Shown here: positions 1 through 11,295 of the stretch, in pieces
Layout of the letters: each line of letters opens with the position of its first letter
How positions within the stretch are numbered: position 1 is the stretch's first letter
Source of the DNA: Nautilus pompilius
Taxonomy: Eukaryota; Mollusca; Cephalopoda; Nautilida; Nautilidae
Assembly (NCBI GenBank): GCA_018389105.1
Contig: JACATO010001096.1
Coordinates: 62,001 to 126,000, forward strand
DNA: 64,000 bases
Direction: 5' to 3'
Notes under the pieces: generated by a model
Seen by the model: the letters and a program-made list of their open reading frames with translations, nothing else
Databases searched by the model: none
What the model was told of the DNA's origin: nothing
Made by a program: the position numbers and the translations under genes

Positions 1-2440
1 GCAACAAAATACTAATTCCAATAATACTGCAAATTTCAATTCAAAATATCTTACTGGGAAGAATTAGGACTCTCAAAACCATGGTTCGTTGGTTTGGAGA
101 GCTCAATAATTCTGAACGCCAGTGTATGTGATTGGAAGCTAATAAAATGAATATAACATAAAACATTTTATTTTTTAAGAAAGTAGCTCGTGAGGCTATA
201 ATACGACAGATCGTCAGGGTTATGGTTCACCTTCCATTAGCCGACAATGAAGGAAACTGGTAAGTTGGGCTGACATTAGTTCGTGCCACCCAGAGTCAGA
301 CTTTCGATTTCCTGGTAGGGGTAAAATACCATCGGGAAATAAACATGTAGTGCACATTTTCCTGGTCCCTCCAGCAGCTGAATCTACTTTACTGGACGCG
401 CAGAGAAAGAACGTTCGGATACCAAAATAACGACTAAGTGGCATCACGAACTCAGACAGTAGGTAAGCTAACCTTATGGATACCTTAACGCTGATCGCGA
501 CTCATGCGCTTTGCCAGATTTAATTCGAGGCAGAGTTCAAGTGCCTAGAGAGAACTCACTACTTGCCAAGTTAGCAGTGGGGGGATAGGGTTACTGAAGG
601 TCAACAGGTGAATTAGTTGACTGATTCTCTTATTATTTCGAGTGGTCGTCACGAGCTTTACACATAAAGCTAGAAAAACAACAAGAAAGTCAAATATTTA
701 ATGTTCGAACAATTAACGTTCGATCAGGGAATTCCGACTTCAGGTAAAGGGGCTTTCAATTTACTGGTACGACTCCAGAAATAAGGGAAAATACGGGTCG
801 AGGGTAAAAGCGGCTCATTTAGAAAACGTGACTGTCAACTGGTGTTTTAAATATTCGTAATTTCGGCTTAATTCTTAATTAACCAATATTTCTAAATCTG
901 ATTCCCTGCTATGTAATAATGAGTAGAGAACTTCACAGTAAAGGTTAATGAAAAGAGTTTAGTGATCGCGAAAGAAAATTAAATTAGTGCCGAGATGAGA
1001 CATTTTTATTATCATGGTTTCTTTCACAGTACTGCCAAAACTATTGTATCACCAATATCAGTTCAGCCATTCCAATGTTCTGATGCATGTGTAGGATGTC
1101 TAGGTGTGTGGATAACCTGCGTACAGTATTACCATGGCGGCAGGTACCGCGATATTCCTAACAAGACGAACTAAGATTTAGTGCCTATTTTTTTGTCTTG
1201 GAGAACACCGCTGCATGACACACGAAGCTAAAGAGAAATCGACGTATTCAGCTCCATCCCCGAGGACCTAAAACCGTAATATGAATCCAGTCGAACAGCT
1301 GCACCAAGCATCTGGACTGGTAACTGAGAGCTGGTTCAATATCATACAACAGAACGGTTCGCCCAAATCCTGACTCAAAGAACCTCACTCTACTACTCGC
1401 GTATTATTTGCCGTATATTGGACACAGATATGACGTAGTAACAATGCATGGCCATTTGATAATAGAAGGTCGCTGTAATTCTGATTTTTACAATTATACC
1501 GTGTTTAAAAAACACAATATGGAAACTGAATATTTTGCTTTAATTTTAACGCGACGCAATAATCTTGGCTATTAATATTTCCAACCGCTCATCAGTAAAT
1601 GGTCGATGGCAAGAAAGCTTTTGTAATGGAGTAAATGATGCCACTGGCGCTCGCTGGCCCAAAACGTAGACCCCTGACCCACTAATGCACACCTTCAAGA
1701 CAATCTAAAGGCAGGTGATGTCTTTGGAGATGTTAGGTCTGTAAAGACGAGGGGTCGTGTCGATGGATTCTTAATGACAGTTGATTCGAAGTCAAGCCAC
1801 ACGCTCCAGTAGGTTCGTTCTTACTGTGCGGCGAACCAGGATAACGGACATTCGATATAAGGAGAAACGAAACTGAATGTAATACTTAGAAGGAATCGAT
1901 CTCCTGAGTATTTCTTTCAGCCTGGCTTCTCCTGAAGATCTCCACAATCTTGGTGAATTAGTGGCAGGTACGGATAAATGGAGGGTCTGACTGAGCTTGA
2001 ATCGTACTGCATTCTGTTGGCAGTAATGAGGAAGAGCCGGCGTTTGGCGCCTGTGAGCCATATCCCTGCGACAGCTGAGGTACGTAAGAACCACCAACGC
2101 GTGGACTACCGCTGAAGGTCTGGTCCCATCTACGGGTCACGTGGTATTGTCGTATGAGCTTCTACGCTACCAGCCAGGTTTGGATCCCGAGAGCCAGGCA
2201 GAAAATCCAAATACCGCTGGTGGCTTCGGCAAGAAAAAGACCGTGGTACGGCAGCTACTGGGTTTAAGACTTCCTCGATCTGGAGTGACTGGGGTCGCCA
2301 CGTCTCTACTGATCAGTGTATGCCGGCCTGAAGACAGCAGCCCTCTTTCAGTAGACCACTGGTCCTGTATCTGAGCCAATCTGATTAAGAGGGTTGGCAG
2401 GGGGACCTTGCGATAAAGCAGATAACGTATCTTCTTCTCA
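1..2440. other. Unassigned non-coding stretch
   Basis: No homology, splice-bounded exon or clear repeat could be recognised here on either strand. The short ORFs at 1792-2097 (minus) and 2141-2374 (plus) are of chance length and resemble nothing known to me. If the SLC5 gene continues leftwards, this is intron of that gene or its missing C-terminal exons lie beyond the window edge. Confidence 0.4.
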
Positions 2441-2449
2441 AAGGAGAGG

Positions 2450-3750
2450 GAACGAATCAGTAAAGATGCCAGCTGAAGTGGTAATTACACGAAACAGCGA
2501 CGTTCAGAAGTGGGGTACTGAAGGTTAGTACATTACAGACGGAAGTAATTACCTGACGAAATATGGAGTGCAGACCTGCGATGGCAGCAAATAAATTGCA
2601 GACAAAGAGATGGCAGAAACTAGGAAAGAGAGAGAAATATCACAGAGGTCGAAGCTCTACGGAGGCCCCAAAGTGTAAAAATCCAGGAAGTGATTTCTGA
2701 TCTGACGGAGACAGGTGAGAATGGGGTTAGACCAGGTAGAACACAATCGAAATCACCACAGAAAAATTCAAGCAAAAGGCCGAGGGCTGGGACGATAGGA
2801 AGTAAACAGCACCATCAGAACAAGACATTTGATAGTATTGCTAAGGAATTTATAACAGTGAATATGGTTATAAAGTGAAACTTTAAAGATGAAAAAAAAA
2901 TGGCCATCTCCTTTACATTGATGATTTGAAGTCATGCGCCAGAAATGACGAGGGTTTTAGAGAGAATTAGAAATAGGGAAGAGTTTCAGTGATTATGTCT
3001 GAATGGAGATGAGGCTGGATAAATACACTGAAGCGACTGGAGATCACAAAATAATACCCACTTACAAAAAGTTAGATCAATCAGAAAACTACAGGTACCT
3101 TGGAATAGATGGAAGAGGTGGGATGGACCAGGGTGCCACAAAACAAGGATAAGTACTGAATACAGAAGGGAAGCAAGAACGATTCTAGGAACGGAACTAA
3201 GCGCAATGAACAAAATTGTTGCTATCAACACCGCAACCATCCTGATGTAAAGGTTGGACAATGAAGGAGTTAAAAATCAGTTGACCAAAAAACTCCTAAT
3301 TATTCACGGGTTTACAATATTAAAGCTGATGTACAGCGTCTTTACGTACCTAGGAAGACCACGGCTTGTTCGAGATCGGAGCAGCCTTTTAAAACAACGA
3401 CAGTCGGTCTAGAAAGGTACACGAGATCCAGCAAAGAGAACAACAGTGTGAACTCGCACCAGACATTAATGTAGAGTGGGGTGTCCACCGGAAGAATGGT
3501 ACATCTATCAGCTGGTATGAACACCATGTGACATCAAAAAGAATTTAATTATTATTTGGGATACCCGGGTTCACACGGGAAAATCGTATTTAATAAAGCA
3601 GACATCATCATAAAAGACACAAATGAAGGAAGCTGAAGATTTAAAAGGAGGGGTCTGAATCATTCAAAAATGGCATTTAGTGAGACTTGTTTCTAGAAAT
3701 GTGATTGATGTGATAAAGATTTCAAAAAATTAGATTTATACAGTGATTGT
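2450..3750 (+). pseudogene. Decayed LINE (non-LTR retrotransposon) reverse transcriptase relic
   Basis: Reading across several frames, the plus strand gives pieces typical of the RT and C-terminal part of a non-LTR retrotransposon. A box like LYIDDLKSCARNDEG near 2919 corresponds to the RT catalytic (Y/F)xDD strand. SENYRYLGIDG near 3089 matches the downstream YLG block. EYRREARTILGTELSAMNKIVAINT near 3160-3230 and RLYVPRKTTACSR near 3340 followed by TTVGLERYTRSSKE near 3398 match the RT-thumb and C-terminal blocks of this LINE type. Stops and frameshifts are frequent, so it is dead. It lies antisense to the SLC5 gene, just beyond its last visible exon. The 5' limit is a guess, because the 2450-2880 part (MAANKLQTKRWQK-like) is only weakly recognisable. 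Confidence 0.65.
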
Positions 3751-3825
3751 AAACAGCCAGTGTAAAGTAATCTATCGCACTGGTTCGGACTTTAGGTTCT
3801 ATTTATACAGAAACTGTCGCCTCAC

Positions 3826-3955
3826 TTGGTCGGAGCGCCTGACCCGTCCGTCGACGAGCGGGTTGCATCTCTGGAAATGGCTGTAGACCACGAGTCCGGT
3901 CAGGCACAGCAAACTCAAGGTGAGCGTGGTGATCGGCAGGGTCGCGTACATGGCT
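3826..3955 (-). CDS. SLC5-like transporter exon E (ends at the S-DQ box)
   Basis: The exon is 130 bp. The acceptor ctttctatttacag precedes it on the minus strand and the donor gtgagg follows. It gives an A-MYATLPITT start, one hydrophobic membrane segment (LTLSLLCLTGLVVYSHF), then QRCNPLVDGRVRRSDQ, which matches the family pattern of a Y/F-S-H-Y helix end, a C-D/N-P-L motif and a terminal DQ. The first base completes a split codon from exon D. The exon ends in phase 0, so the next exon should begin with the family's L-M-P-Y/F-type block, which I could not find between positions 1 and 3825. Confidence 0.85.
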
Positions 3956-4183
3956 CTGTAAATAGAAAGAAGAAGGAGACCGAGGAGTTCCATTGTCACA
4001 CCTTACGGCAGGGGAAATTAGACTGCACGGTTAACGACGTCTGACCCCGAAAGTCAGGTAACAAAGGGATAGCCAAAAAAGCAGAGACGACCTGAGAAGC
4101 CGAAGAGCTGGAATTGTAGTCGGGGCGACATATGCAAAGATCTGAGGCGGAGATAGGAGATTGGGATACAGGGGAGTACTTAC

Positions 4184-4324
4184 ATCTTGGCGTGCTGCAT
4201 TTTTTGGATGCTCATGTACCGCTGAATCGTCATCTGACTTACTCCGAACGTAGCCAGTCCCGACACGAAGCTGCCCACTGTCACACTCCAGAAGGAATAG
4301 CGGATTTTCAGATCGAAATTAAAG
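4184..4324 (-). CDS. SLC5-like transporter exon D
   Basis: The exon is 141 bp. The acceptor tgtttggttttcag precedes it and the donor gtaagtact follows. It encodes FNFDLKIRYSFWSV, a membrane helix (TVGSFVSGLATFGV) and SQMTIQRYMSIQKMQ. This is the SLC5 segment in which R-x-S/T-F-W leads into a G-V-x-Q-x-x-x-Q-R-Y motif. The last two bases (AT) pair with the first base of exon E to form an Ile codon. A (TA)n tract lies just upstream of the acceptor, at 4347-4364. Confidence 0.87.
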
Positions 4325-4346
4325 CTGAAAACCAAACAAGACAGGC

Positions 4347-4364
4347 ATATATATATATATATAT
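4347..4364. repeat. (TA)n microsatellite beside a splice acceptor
   Basis: Nine alternating TA units lie about 22 bp upstream (minus-strand sense) of the exon D acceptor, where the branch point and polypyrimidine tract would be expected. Confidence 0.9.
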
Positions 4365-4529
4365 CGGCCCCGTGCCTCTGATCAAAGAATGGCGGTACGG
4401 ACACCGAGCGTTCCTCGCTCGGCTTCTGAAAAAACCCGGCCGTCTTTGAGAAAACCCTGAGCAGGAGGGTAAGATACTCATAGCCGACGACCCCTAATCA
4501 CGTCGGGACCCTGTTAGATTCTTGTCGTG

Positions 4530-5110
4530 TATGTATTGCTAATTGAAGGGCCCGAGGTCGGGGCTGGTGGTACCTCCCTTCCCAGTACAGCATCTTCTGG
4601 CTTGTCTCCGCCAGCCGGCCGCTTGGGATTCCTTCGGGCACTGCGCGGTCTCATCCCCACATCTAGAAATAAAGAATTCTGGCAGGTCTCCGACCCCTGA
4701 GCACAAGGGCGGGTGGGGGTCGTGCGCCGCCATTACCACCACAAATAACCCATGTCAAGGAATTCGGTCGACAGACTGACCCCGCTAGGGGTAACAGCTG
4801 AACGGTCTCGAGAGCTTCATCTCGCTGTTCTCTTCTTACGTTTTGGGGGAGAGAATAAGACAACACCTTGCGGGGAGTAGGGTAGCAGGGCGAGCTGGGG
4901 GGGGGGGGGGTCAACCTACTTCGCCCCCCTCCGCCCCTTCTGGGGTCAAGCCTTTCCGCGGTCGGCCGCCGTGGCGAGAAACCCGGTCAACAATAAAGAG
5001 GAGCAACGATGGTCGGAACCAATGAGAGGGGCCGATGGTTTGACACCGGCCCGGCCCCTCTCTATGCCCCGCCGAAGGTCCGATGGATGAGCTGGACTTT
5101 CTTTCACGTT
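4530..5110. other. GC-rich intronic stretch with a poly(G) run
   Basis: This intron segment of the SLC5-like gene is clearly richer in G and C than its surroundings and contains a run of 12 G ending near 4910. It shares a short block (hCACATCTARAAATAAAG near 4658-4675) with another locus near 27060, so part of it is probably an old interspersed repeat. No exon with coherent splice sites and homology was found here. Confidence 0.4.
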
Positions 5111-5327
5111 CTTCCAATGCTAAACTGACAACTGAAGAAGAAAAGAAAAGAAACTGTAGGAATTTGTAGAAAGCAGATTCTTCCAGAGCTACGAGATGAA
5201 GACTTCTGTCTCATCTTTGCGTTAAACAGAAACTAGATTTCCTGTCTCTTTCCTCTTCCATCCGTCCATCGACAGCCTGCTAAAAACCTCACTAGTGAAG
5301 TAGACTGGCTGCGGCCGCTAGACGTAC

Positions 5328-5482
5328 TCAAAGTATGGCAGCTTGTCTCCGTTGCGGGCGACGTCAAACACTTTGCCGATTCCTCCGTTCTGACCGGCTC
5401 CCAAGATGCAGACGGTAGTTAACCCTAACAAGAGCACACTCATCTGGAAAACGTCGGTCCAGATCACGGCCTTCATTCCTCC
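5328..5482 (-). CDS. SLC5-like transporter exon C (GGMKAVIWTDVFQ)
   Basis: The exon is 155 bp. The acceptor gatgtttcttttcag precedes it and the donor gtacgt follows. GGMKAVIWTDVFQ is the most conserved stretch of the sodium:solute symporter family. It is followed by a hydrophobic helix (MSVLLLGLTTVCILGAG) and a loop QNGGIGKVFDVARNGDKLPYF. The split GA at the 3' end joins the C at the start of exon D to give an Asp codon, so the junction reads YF-D-FNFD as expected for the family. Confidence 0.92.
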
Positions 5483-6381
5483 CTGAAAAGAAACATCGAA
5501 AGAGCACAATAAAGTCAGCGACCGGGTTCAGCGAGGCGTGCAACGAACGTTCTGTATTTCTATTGTAATTCACACACCGAGGGAGAAATCTCCGGTCGGT
5601 CTTGGAGGGAAACACAGCCCGCCGGATCCCACGTGACGCAGCACTGCGCTCCCTGACGGGAGACTAGTGGACGAGAGGCCGTAACGTCGATGCCAGGCTG
5701 TCCGTCCCATGTATCGTTATCTCGAAAGAAACGTCTAAATGCGTAAAATACAAAATGTAAGTCCTCGTTTTCCATAAGCGCTTCTCTCTAATCTATAAAT
5801 GCAGATAAACTACGACTTTACTCAGTTTCTTCATACAAATATTCACTCGTGTTAAATCTACTTATAAGGTTGACTACTACAATGATTGATTATACAAGCC
5901 GCTTCCCTCCAGTGGAAATAAATGTTGTCGATTTGGGTTTAAAATGATTTACAATAAAGCTTTTAAAAACCACGGCTATTACACTGGACAACCAACGATG
6001 ATTTTGCCACCGGAACAATACCATGCTCACTTTGTAATATTCCGCACGCTGATTTCAAATCTGAAAACCATTTTGATCTAGGACGTCACGTGTTGTTTTT
6101 TTTTAGTTATGGCTGATATTTTTAAAAAATTACTTGAAGGTAATCGAATACTACGGGGTCAAATACTTGGTATCAATTATTTTCATACAATCTCACTTGT
6201 CTGATGGTGCAATCATGTTCGGTATATTTTAGCACTTTTGCGATAATGAACGCTTTAGTTTACTGTTTCCCACTGAGATTTCCAATAAGTGAGGGCGATG
6301 CTTTAAATCAGTATCGTGTGTTGTTTGGAAATGGATTAATTTTTGCAGATAAAATTATGAAGTGCATTTATTACTGATACA

Positions 6382-7534
6382 ATGAATAGACGAGGATGTG
6401 TTAATCACCCTGACAACTTTTGTCATATTTGTGGAAAATTCACTTCCCGTTGCCAACAAAGTAAAAACTGCATACAAGTATTACTTTGGATGTAAGGTTG
6501 GAGACCAGGATAAGACATGGGCACCGCGTGTGTGCCGTACAGCTTGTTATTCAGGACTTATAAAGTGACTGAATGGCAAAAGGAAGGGATGCTTTTTTGT
6601 GTTTGTTTCTATATTGGTGTAAACGGTCTCATGAGTGAACTGGGATATAAACATGTGACTGATGAATGGGGGTTATTCATAGACTCTAACAAACTAAGTC
6701 TTAAAGCTGTGCTGTTACATCATGGTAATCAAAAGCCTTCGGTTCCTATAGCTCATGCAGCTGGCTTGAAAGAGACATACGAGTCGATGGAACTCCTTTT
6801 GAAAGTGACGAGTTATTCGGATGATAAGTGGAAAATTTGTGGTGATCTCAAAGTTATTTCTCTCCTCCTCGGATTGCAGCAAGGATACACGAAACACATG
6901 TTTCTTGTGTCTTTGGAACAGCTGTGATGATGCCAACCATTACACTCAAAAATACTGGCCTAAGCCACAGGAACCAATAGTTGGCAGGTACAATGTGCAA
7001 CACATGCCATTGGTAGACCCTCAGAATGTCGCCACTTCATATCAAACTCGGCCTTATGAAAAGCTTTGTCAAAGCCATGGATAAAGACAGTGATGGCTTC
7101 AAGTACCTAAGAGAGAAGTTTGGTGATGACAAAAGTGAAGCTAAACTGAAAGGAGGAATTTTTGTGGGGCCCGAAATTAGAGAACTCATGCGTGATAACG
7201 GGTTCAAAAATAAGCTGAACCCACTGGAGTCTGCAGAATGGGAAGCATTCCTTTTAGATATACAGAACTTTCTTGGCAAATACAGAGCTGAGCACTAAGT
7301 TGAGCATGTGGAAAACATGCTAATGGCGTATCAGCGAATGTGGGCCAGGATGTCTCTAAAGATGCATTTTCTGCATCCACATCTTGGTTTTTTTCCAACC
7401 AATCTAGGGGATGTCAGTGAAGGCGATGTAGAGTAGATATCAGGTCAAATTGAATCACATGATGGGTGATTACTGTTGGTTCATCCAAAGGAAGACTGAT
7501 ACCTCACATAAGCACAAGTATCTGAAACATTTTT
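6382..7534 (+). pseudogene. Decayed ORF of an unclassified transposon-like family (zinc finger plus RNase H-like core)
   Basis: An intronless coding relic lies antisense in an SLC5 intron. From the N-terminus: MNRRGCVNHPDNFCHICGKF (a CxxC finger start), then after a frameshift YYFGCKVGDQDKTWAPRVCR, then WGLFIDSNKLSLKAVLLHHG, KWKICGDLKVISLLLG, CFLCLWNSCDDANHYTQ, PLHIKLGLMKSFVKAMDK, EGIFVGPEIRELM, NFLGKYRAEH and finally GDYCWFIQRKTDTSHKHK. Frame changes near 6450, 6570, 6905 and 7015 and a stop at 7297-7299 show it is dead. I recall intronless proteins of this kind appearing in many copies in arthropod and other invertebrate genomes without a family name. The alternation FID-strand, hairpin, helix, CGD-strand is what an RNase H-like (DDE) nuclease core would show; that is inference. 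Terminal repeats were not identified. Confidence 0.6.
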
Positions 7535-8157
7535 GAACATTTGTAATGTACCTACTATGTAAGATAAATGCGTTCTATATCTTCCTTACTGCTTTATCAG
7601 TCTTTCTCATGCATCTGTTGTCTGATCATGGCAAATGTTTCACATTAAACATTTGAATACCAAATATTGTTGTTCAAGCTTTATATAATTCATATAACAT
7701 AAGTCATAATATAGCGTTAGTGGTGAAATTCCTCCTGATGCATATCTCAAAAACCTGATGTCCTAGCCAAATTCTGACTTCAGATTTGAAATCAGCATCC
7801 AGGATTTAGCTAAGATCACCCACATTCTACTCGGTGTGGCAGACAAAAAGTTTCATCTTGTTGTCCAGTGTTATCTATCCTATTCATTTACATATCTACT
7901 GCTAGCAGTGTTTTCTAATATAAAATCGTGTCGATACTTCTGCAAATTTAGAGATTTATGTCCTGCATATAAACCAAAAGAGTTTGTAATTGTCAACTCG
8001 ACTAAGGCCCTTTATTATTTGGGAGATGTCTCAAATGGCCAAGCCTAGGTAAGTCGAACACTTTTTCTCAGAACGGTGGAGTGTTCGAATCCGAAGGGTG
8101 CTACCAACGCTGTCATCACTACCCTCGGGAAGTCGTACCAGAGCCTTTCGTTTTCAG

Positions 8158-8232
8158 ATGCTGGAGAAACCCACGAGGCCGCGGCTGCTTGCCAACGGAC
8201 CACTTCGCGCTTCTTCGGCAACCGACAAGAAA
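8158..8232 (+). other. Exon-like segment with perfect splice signals, antisense in SLC5 intron
   Basis: A 75-bp segment is framed by acceptor ctttcgttttcag and donor gtaagt. It begins with ATG and reads MLEKPTRPRLLANGPLR in that frame. A second acceptor-like site (attttctcccacag) follows at about 8329, and a donor-like gtaagt precedes at 8050. I recognise no protein in any of the three frames, so it may be chance. Confidence 0.2.
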
Positions 8233-9851
8233 TGTAAGTCAATGGCTGCACACTTATTTCAGTTTTTCACTGCTGGTACCGTCGGAAACTGTCTGAAGTA
8301 TCAATTCTACGTCTAATTTTCTCCCACAGATCTGGCCTACAGCCGTCATTTTCGTTGTATTCTACATTTTACACGATGACTCCAAGTTTGTGTGGAGCTT
8401 GGTCGACGGTGGGCCTCCATTAGCGCTTGGCCACCACTTACGCGTAAGATCGGAACGCCTAATGTTCTTTCTTAAGGCCGCGTTTCTGAAGTTCCAGTCC
8501 GAGGATCTTTTGGTATGATGTCTACTTCTCTTACCACTCGATCCGTTTTCCGCTCCCCTTAAAACTTCTCACCGTCTGAAGCCGTCCCCATGTTGTTTCA
8601 TCGCATTATTTCAAGAACATTTTTCTCTCTTTATTATTAAATAAAAGAAGTTTGGTTGCACTTACTTTGAAATTTACCTTTTCTACTCGAAAGTACACAG
8701 ATGACTTACCAAAAGAAATGCAAAATTGATTTTCCCCGCAGTCAGTTTCTCGCATAGGCGATTTAAATATTACCCGCATTTCAAGACTGTTGATGGCAAT
8801 GACAGGTTTACTTTAAGTGGACTGCCAGGAGACTAATGTCTTGTGTTCTGACTATTCGTCTACGTCTGGACACGATGTGGGCTTTAAAGTAGAAAAAGTC
8901 CAGAATATTCAGTATTTCTCGAATAATTATTATTTTGATTGCCAGAATAAAATGAGCACCTTCGAAGCGAAGTAGTTTTTAGTGTAGCACGCACGTCTCT
9001 TAAGGGTCGAACGGAACAGCAGACAAGAGAAGACCTGGCAACTTTCCCGGGCACCTCCTGGAGGGCTAAGACAGGAGCCGGAGTTCAGTCAGCTCTCTTT
9101 TAATATCTGCCACAGGATGTGCGAGAGGTCTTGTTTCCCACGGTTGGTAATCAAGATGGAACAACCAAGACGTTCAAATGGGTTCTTGTCAGGGATCCTA
9201 GGTGCTAAAGAAAGAACCTAAAACCCCTTTGGTCTCTTCCATAGAGAGGAGGTTATGGTGGTGTGACGAGTGGCGCTTGCAGGAAATGTCTGGAAATACA
9301 AAACCCCCTTTTTTAGAGAGCGGTCAGGTGATTATATCCATCAGCATTCAGACGTCCTTGCCAAATTTCTGTCCGCGCCATGGCACGAAAACCGGGGCTC
9401 GTCAGAGATCAGAACAGACGTTCAAAGTTCCATAGGTTTGTGCACCAGTTCCTCGGCCCACGCAGATCTGCGCTACGCAGGGGCCCCGTAGGCTGGAGTT
9501 ATCGCCAGACCACGCGTTCGTTGTAGAGCCGTACGACCTAACACACTGACAATGCCAACATGTCTGCTGCGTGGAGTGGATTGGGTTTTACTTGGATAAC
9601 AAAAGCACTTTTGGTTCATCTTATAATCCTCTATGGCCGTCCTGGTTGGTAACTGCCCAACCACGTGTCCTCGTGTAGACAGTAACCATGAGTGCAAACT
9701 GTATATGCCGCACCTTCAACATTTGGCCTGCTCGATACTTCCGTGTCACGCGCGCGGCCTTGTGGGTAAACATGGCTGGGGCATTCTGCTCTGTAATAAC
9801 TGTTGAGCGTTTCTGAAAAAATGCAGTAACGAAAAAAATGAATCTACTCAC

Positions 9852-9919
9852 AACTGCAGTATATAGCGTACAGATCACCCCGGAAGTCATTATGGACACC
9901 CACACAGGTAATCCGGTCA
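9852..9919 (-). CDS. SLC5-like transporter exon B
   Basis: The exon is 68 bp. The acceptor tttttctatttcag precedes it and the donor gtgagtag follows. It encodes TGLPVWVSIMTSGVICTLYTAV, a membrane helix that in the family leads directly into GGxKAVxWTDVFQ. The exon ends in phase 0, and exon C begins exactly with GGM. The intron to exon C (5483-9851) is 4.4 kb and carries the unclassified transposon relic. Confidence 0.88.
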
Positions 9920-10027
9920 CTGAAATAGAAAAATTGTAGATGTGAAAGCAATGGGTCGATCTGCAGGTGGAGCTGCCGGTAAACTACACGGGTGGGGAGG
10001 TGGTGCTAGGTAGAGAAGCTGGCCTAC

Positions 10028-10079
10028 CTTGACTGACGGCGATCGCCGGAGCATATAGGACGACAGCCATGTAAAGAAT
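10028..10079 (-). CDS. SLC5-like transporter exon A (ILYMAVVLYAPAIAV)
   Basis: A short 52-bp exon with acceptor gtttgttgactttttcag and donor gtaggcc. It encodes ILYMAVVLYAPAIAVSQ plus one base. The base G joins TG of exon B to give Val, so the junction reads SQ-V-TGLPVW, the expected family order. In relatives the preceding exon carries a YEYLE-R-F block. I searched the minus strand up to about 25 kb by eye and did not find it. Confidence 0.87.
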
Positions 10080-11295
10080 CTGAAAAAGTCAACAAACAGA
10101 ACAACGTGAACGAAGCATCTCCCTATTACCCTGAATATAATTCCTGTCAGGGGAGGCCAACAGGAGTATCTCAGTACGGCCAAACGCCTTTAAGATCATG
10201 GATATAGCGAGAACCAAAAAAGACTTCATTCAAATCCGAACTTAACACAGGTTTGGTTTGGCCACCAAGTCATTAATTAGACGTGAAAATATCCTACACA
10301 CGCACAACTTAACCTCTTCGGAAGGTTTTGGTCCAGTCAGAGAGGTTTCGATTCCTATCTACGCGAAATAGAAACTAGGAAAGTGTTTCAATAAGAAATA
10401 TCGCTTTGTCAGTTGATTACATGCATAAGTAAGTTAACTCTTTAGGAACCCGATGTTGCTATGGAGGAAAAAACCTCCAATTCTCTTTCTTTCTTTTTTC
10501 AATTTTTCTCGTTTCAAAATAGCTGGCAGTTGTTAAAATCCCACTGTTATATTTATTTGTTTTAATTTTAAACTGTGTCGAGTTAGATTTGATGTTGGAA
10601 CCTTAGTAATATCGCAAGACAGGTTCAAAAGTAAAACAAAAATGCAAGATAGGCTAGAAATATTTAATTTGCTGAGTTTACGCAGCTGAAGTAAAGTAAC
10701 CGATTTCTTCTTCTTCGATCGCTCATTTTTCATAAGAGTGGGATGTATTGCACCGTCGCTATGCGCACTCTGGCCCAGTGCATCCGTCTTCAGCAGCGGT
10801 TTATTCTTCTGACTTTTCCTTATCCTAGGAGACTCGCCTCTGTCGTGGCTATAGAGAGCGTCCCCCGCCCTCGGTTCCTCTGTCTGAGCGCCTACCACTG
10901 ATGGCAGTAAAGTACCTCGCTCAAAGCGTCACAACAATGCGCCAAGGTCCTAAAACCGAAACACACACCACTGAGCCACCGATTGATAAATATACACCTG
11001 TCTTAAAGGTTTCACGGAATGAGTGACACCTGTTGATGTGTTGTGTTTTTTTGTTGTTGTTAAGGTGATCAAAAGCCAGGTCTTTATCCCTGTCACCCGC
11101 CGTAACGTCCGCGCCCATCAATCAATCCTGTCGAAGCACTAATAGGTAAATAATAGTTACGGTTAGAAATAAACTGTCTACTCTCTCTTTTTTAATTGTA
11201 TTTCTTACCGAGGTTTCGAATCGCGACATCTCCCATCTCCCCACAATAGAAATTACATTTATACCGTCGATAGGTTTCTCTTTAATTAGCGATGT

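Larger units (their letters stand above)
3826..10079 (-). other. SLC5A8-like: Partial gene: sodium-coupled monocarboxylate transporter (SLC5 family), five exons
   Basis: The family moves monocarboxylates (lactate, pyruvate, short-chain fatty acids) or related small solutes into cells with Na+ across the plasma membrane. Five exons, in transcript order 10079-10028, 9919-9852, 5482-5328, 4324-4184 and 3955-3826, join without a frame break and give about 182 residues covering the middle of the sodium:solute symporter fold. Diagnostic pieces are ILYMAVVLYAPAIAV, GLPVWVSIMTSGVICTLYTA, GGMKAVIWTDVFQ, SFWSVTVGSFVSGL with GVSQMTIQRYMS, and YSHFQRCNPL with GRVRRSDQ. Every junction has GT donors and AG acceptors, with phases 1, 0, 2, 2. 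Upstream exons (start Met, TM1 to the YEYLE-type box) and downstream exons (after the DQ box) were not found. Introns hold a LINE relic and an unclassified transposon. The choice between SLC5A8, SLC5A12 and SLC5A6 types is not settled by this fragment. Confidence 0.88.

Noticed and set aside
4440..4490. Minus-strand GYEYL text in the SLC5 intron, similar to the YEYLE block
   Set aside because: It lies in the wrong place (downstream of the exon it should precede), lacks the following R-F residues and has no splice framing.
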